From assembly GCA_946479125.1 (NCBI GenBank), contig CAMLET010000210.1, positions 1-6,245 on the forward strand: a stretch of 6,245 nt of DNA. Direction: 5' to 3'. Origin of the DNA: an uncultured Flavobacteriales bacterium. GTDB taxonomy: Bacteria; Bacteroidota; Bacteroidia; Flavobacteriales; Crocinitomicaceae. Below, piece by piece: positions 5,447 to 6,245 of this stretch. The position numbers were made by a program, and so were the translations under genes. The notes under the pieces are model-generated. The model was not told the origin of the DNA and did no database searches. It saw only the letters and a program-made list of their open reading frames with translations. Numbering within the stretch: the stretch's first letter is position 1; each line of letters opens with the position of its first letter.

Positions 5447-6245
5447 ATGTTTCTAGGTGCTAACATGAAGATCTTGCGTAAGCAATTGAAAAGATCACAG
5501 GAAGAAGTTGCTGCAGATTTGGGTTTGACAAGAAGTAGTTATTCTGGTTATGAAAACGGAATTGCTGAACCTGGTTTGGAATCGCTGATAAGTATTTCTG
5601 GGTACTTCAAAGTTTCTTTGGAAGATTTGATTGTCAAGGATTTTGAAAAATTGACAGAATCAGAGTGGAAGGCTATAGAAACTGGAATGTACAAAGATAT
5701 TTCCGGCGGCAAATTACGCGTGTTAGCTACAACGGTTGATGCGGATAACAACGAATTGATCGAAATGATTCCGCAAGAAGCGCGTGCTGGTTATACCACC
5801 GGTTATTCAGATCCTGATTATTTGAAAGTATTACCTGCGTTCAATTTGCCGTTCTTATCACGTGATAGAAAGTACCGTTCGTTTCCTATTGCCGGAGATT
5901 CTATGCCACCTGTCGTTCACGGTTCACAAGTAATTGCAGAGTACATTCAAAACTGGGCTACCTTGAAAGATGGAACACCATGTATTGTTGTGACGAAAGA
6001 AGACGGAATCGTTTTCAAGATTGTAAACAATTACTTACATCAAGATCAGTCTTTTGAATTGTGCAGTACAAATCCAATCTATGAGCCGTACCGCGTAAAA
6101 GTGAACGAGATCATTGAAATGTGGAAGTTTGTAAATTATATGTCACCTGAGTTTACGGAGTTTAAATCCGACGATTCACATGTGGCTAAATCAATTCAGA
6201 ACTTACAGCGCGAAATTCAGGATTTGAAATCTATGATTTCGAGTT
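5447..6245 (+). CDS. XRE-family HTH regulator with LexA-like S24 peptidase domain, C-terminus cut by window edge
   Basis: The 266 visible residues have no stop. Residues about 8-62 are a Cro/C1-type helix-turn-helix (LRKQLKRSQEEVAADLGLT, then SSYSGYENG). After a linker comes an S24/LexA fold: EARAGYTTGYSDPDYLKVLP (111-130), then FPIAGDSMPP (146-155) with the candidate nucleophile S152, and DGIVFKIV (186-193) with K191 at the LexA general-base position. A114-G115 could match the Ala-Gly autocleavage bond of LexA/CI repressors. The tail VAKSIQNLQREIQDLKSMI (246-264) looks like a short coiled coil, so only a few residues may be missing. The start is the earliest possible, since TAG at 5441-5443 is in frame, and MFLGANMKILRK fits the family; an internal ATG exists at 5465. 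Likely a DNA-binding repressor controlling itself and unknown targets; not LexA proper, because its DNA-binding domain is XRE-type rather than winged helix. No phage genes surround it. Confidence 0.88.
   Translation, partial: MFLGANMKILRKQLKRSQEEVAADLGLTRSSYSGYENGIAEPGLESLISISGYFKVSLEDLIVKDFEKLTESEWKAIETGMYKDISGGKLRVLATTVDADNNELIEMIPQEARAGYTTGYSDPDYLKVLPAFNLPFLSRDRKYRSFPIAGDSMPPVVHGSQVIAEYIQNWATLKDGTPCIVVTKEDGIVFKIVNNYLHQDQSFELCSTNPIYEPYRVKVNEIIEMWKFVNYMSPEFTEFKSDDSHVAKSIQNLQREIQDLKSMISS

Noticed and set aside
5548..5751. Minus-strand 67-codon frame inside the regulator gene
   Set aside because: Antisense shadow of the XRE/S24 coding sequence, which has clear motifs on the plus strand.
5447..6245. 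The regulator as a prophage repressor marking an integrated phage
   Set aside because: The domain layout alone would allow it, but no integrase, phage structural gene or attachment site is visible, and such XRE/S24 proteins are common chromosomal genes in Bacteroidota.

Overview
The window looks like chromosomal DNA from a Bacteroidota bacterium, most likely order Flavobacteriales. Three things point there: -7 promoter boxes of the Bacteroidota type (TAnnTTTG) upstream of three genes, no Shine-Dalgarno motif before any leader-borne start codon, and protein types typical of that phylum (a secreted 475-aa protein with an SSAQ signal-peptide end, and an XRE/S24 regulator with an AGY-DPDYL linker). 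The base composition is AT-rich. The genus cannot be read from the sequence.

Layout, left to right. (1) On the minus strand, an RlmI-type 23S rRNA cytosine methyltransferase gene (207-1379) is followed 4 bases later by the start of a MATE-family efflux transporter that runs off the left edge (1-202). (2) A 195-bp divergent intergenic region (1380-1574) holds a -7 box for the leftward pair and an unusual set of short repeats: RAGAC heptads on one side, GTCTT on the other, and an 11-bp perfect inverted repeat. (3) On the plus strand, three genes sit in a tightly overlapping operon: an unrecognised acidic 139-aa protein (1575-1994), a TOBE-type ABC transporter ATPase (1994-2920) and a YihY/BrkB six-helix membrane protein (2917-3837). 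It closes with a hairpin terminator. (4) A secreted 475-aa protein of unknown function stands alone with its own promoter box (3949-5376). (5) A LexA-like XRE/S24 regulator begins at 5447 and runs off the right edge with probably only a short C-terminal tail missing.

How the genes may work together. The methyltransferase and MATE genes are probably cotranscribed by proximity. The 139-aa/ABC/YihY genes overlap by 1 and 4 bases, so they are probably translationally coupled; no conventional ABC permease is visible in the window, which makes the pairing of the ATPase with YihY the most interesting gene-level question. The regulator at the right edge has two copies of a 15-bp dyad (GATTA-N5-TARTC) across its own promoter, which fits negative autoregulation. 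No RNA genes, CRISPR arrays, complete insertion sequences or phage genes were found. Apart from the repeats at 1407-1549 and the dyads at 5408-5445, most of the window reads as ordinary core or near-core chromosome.
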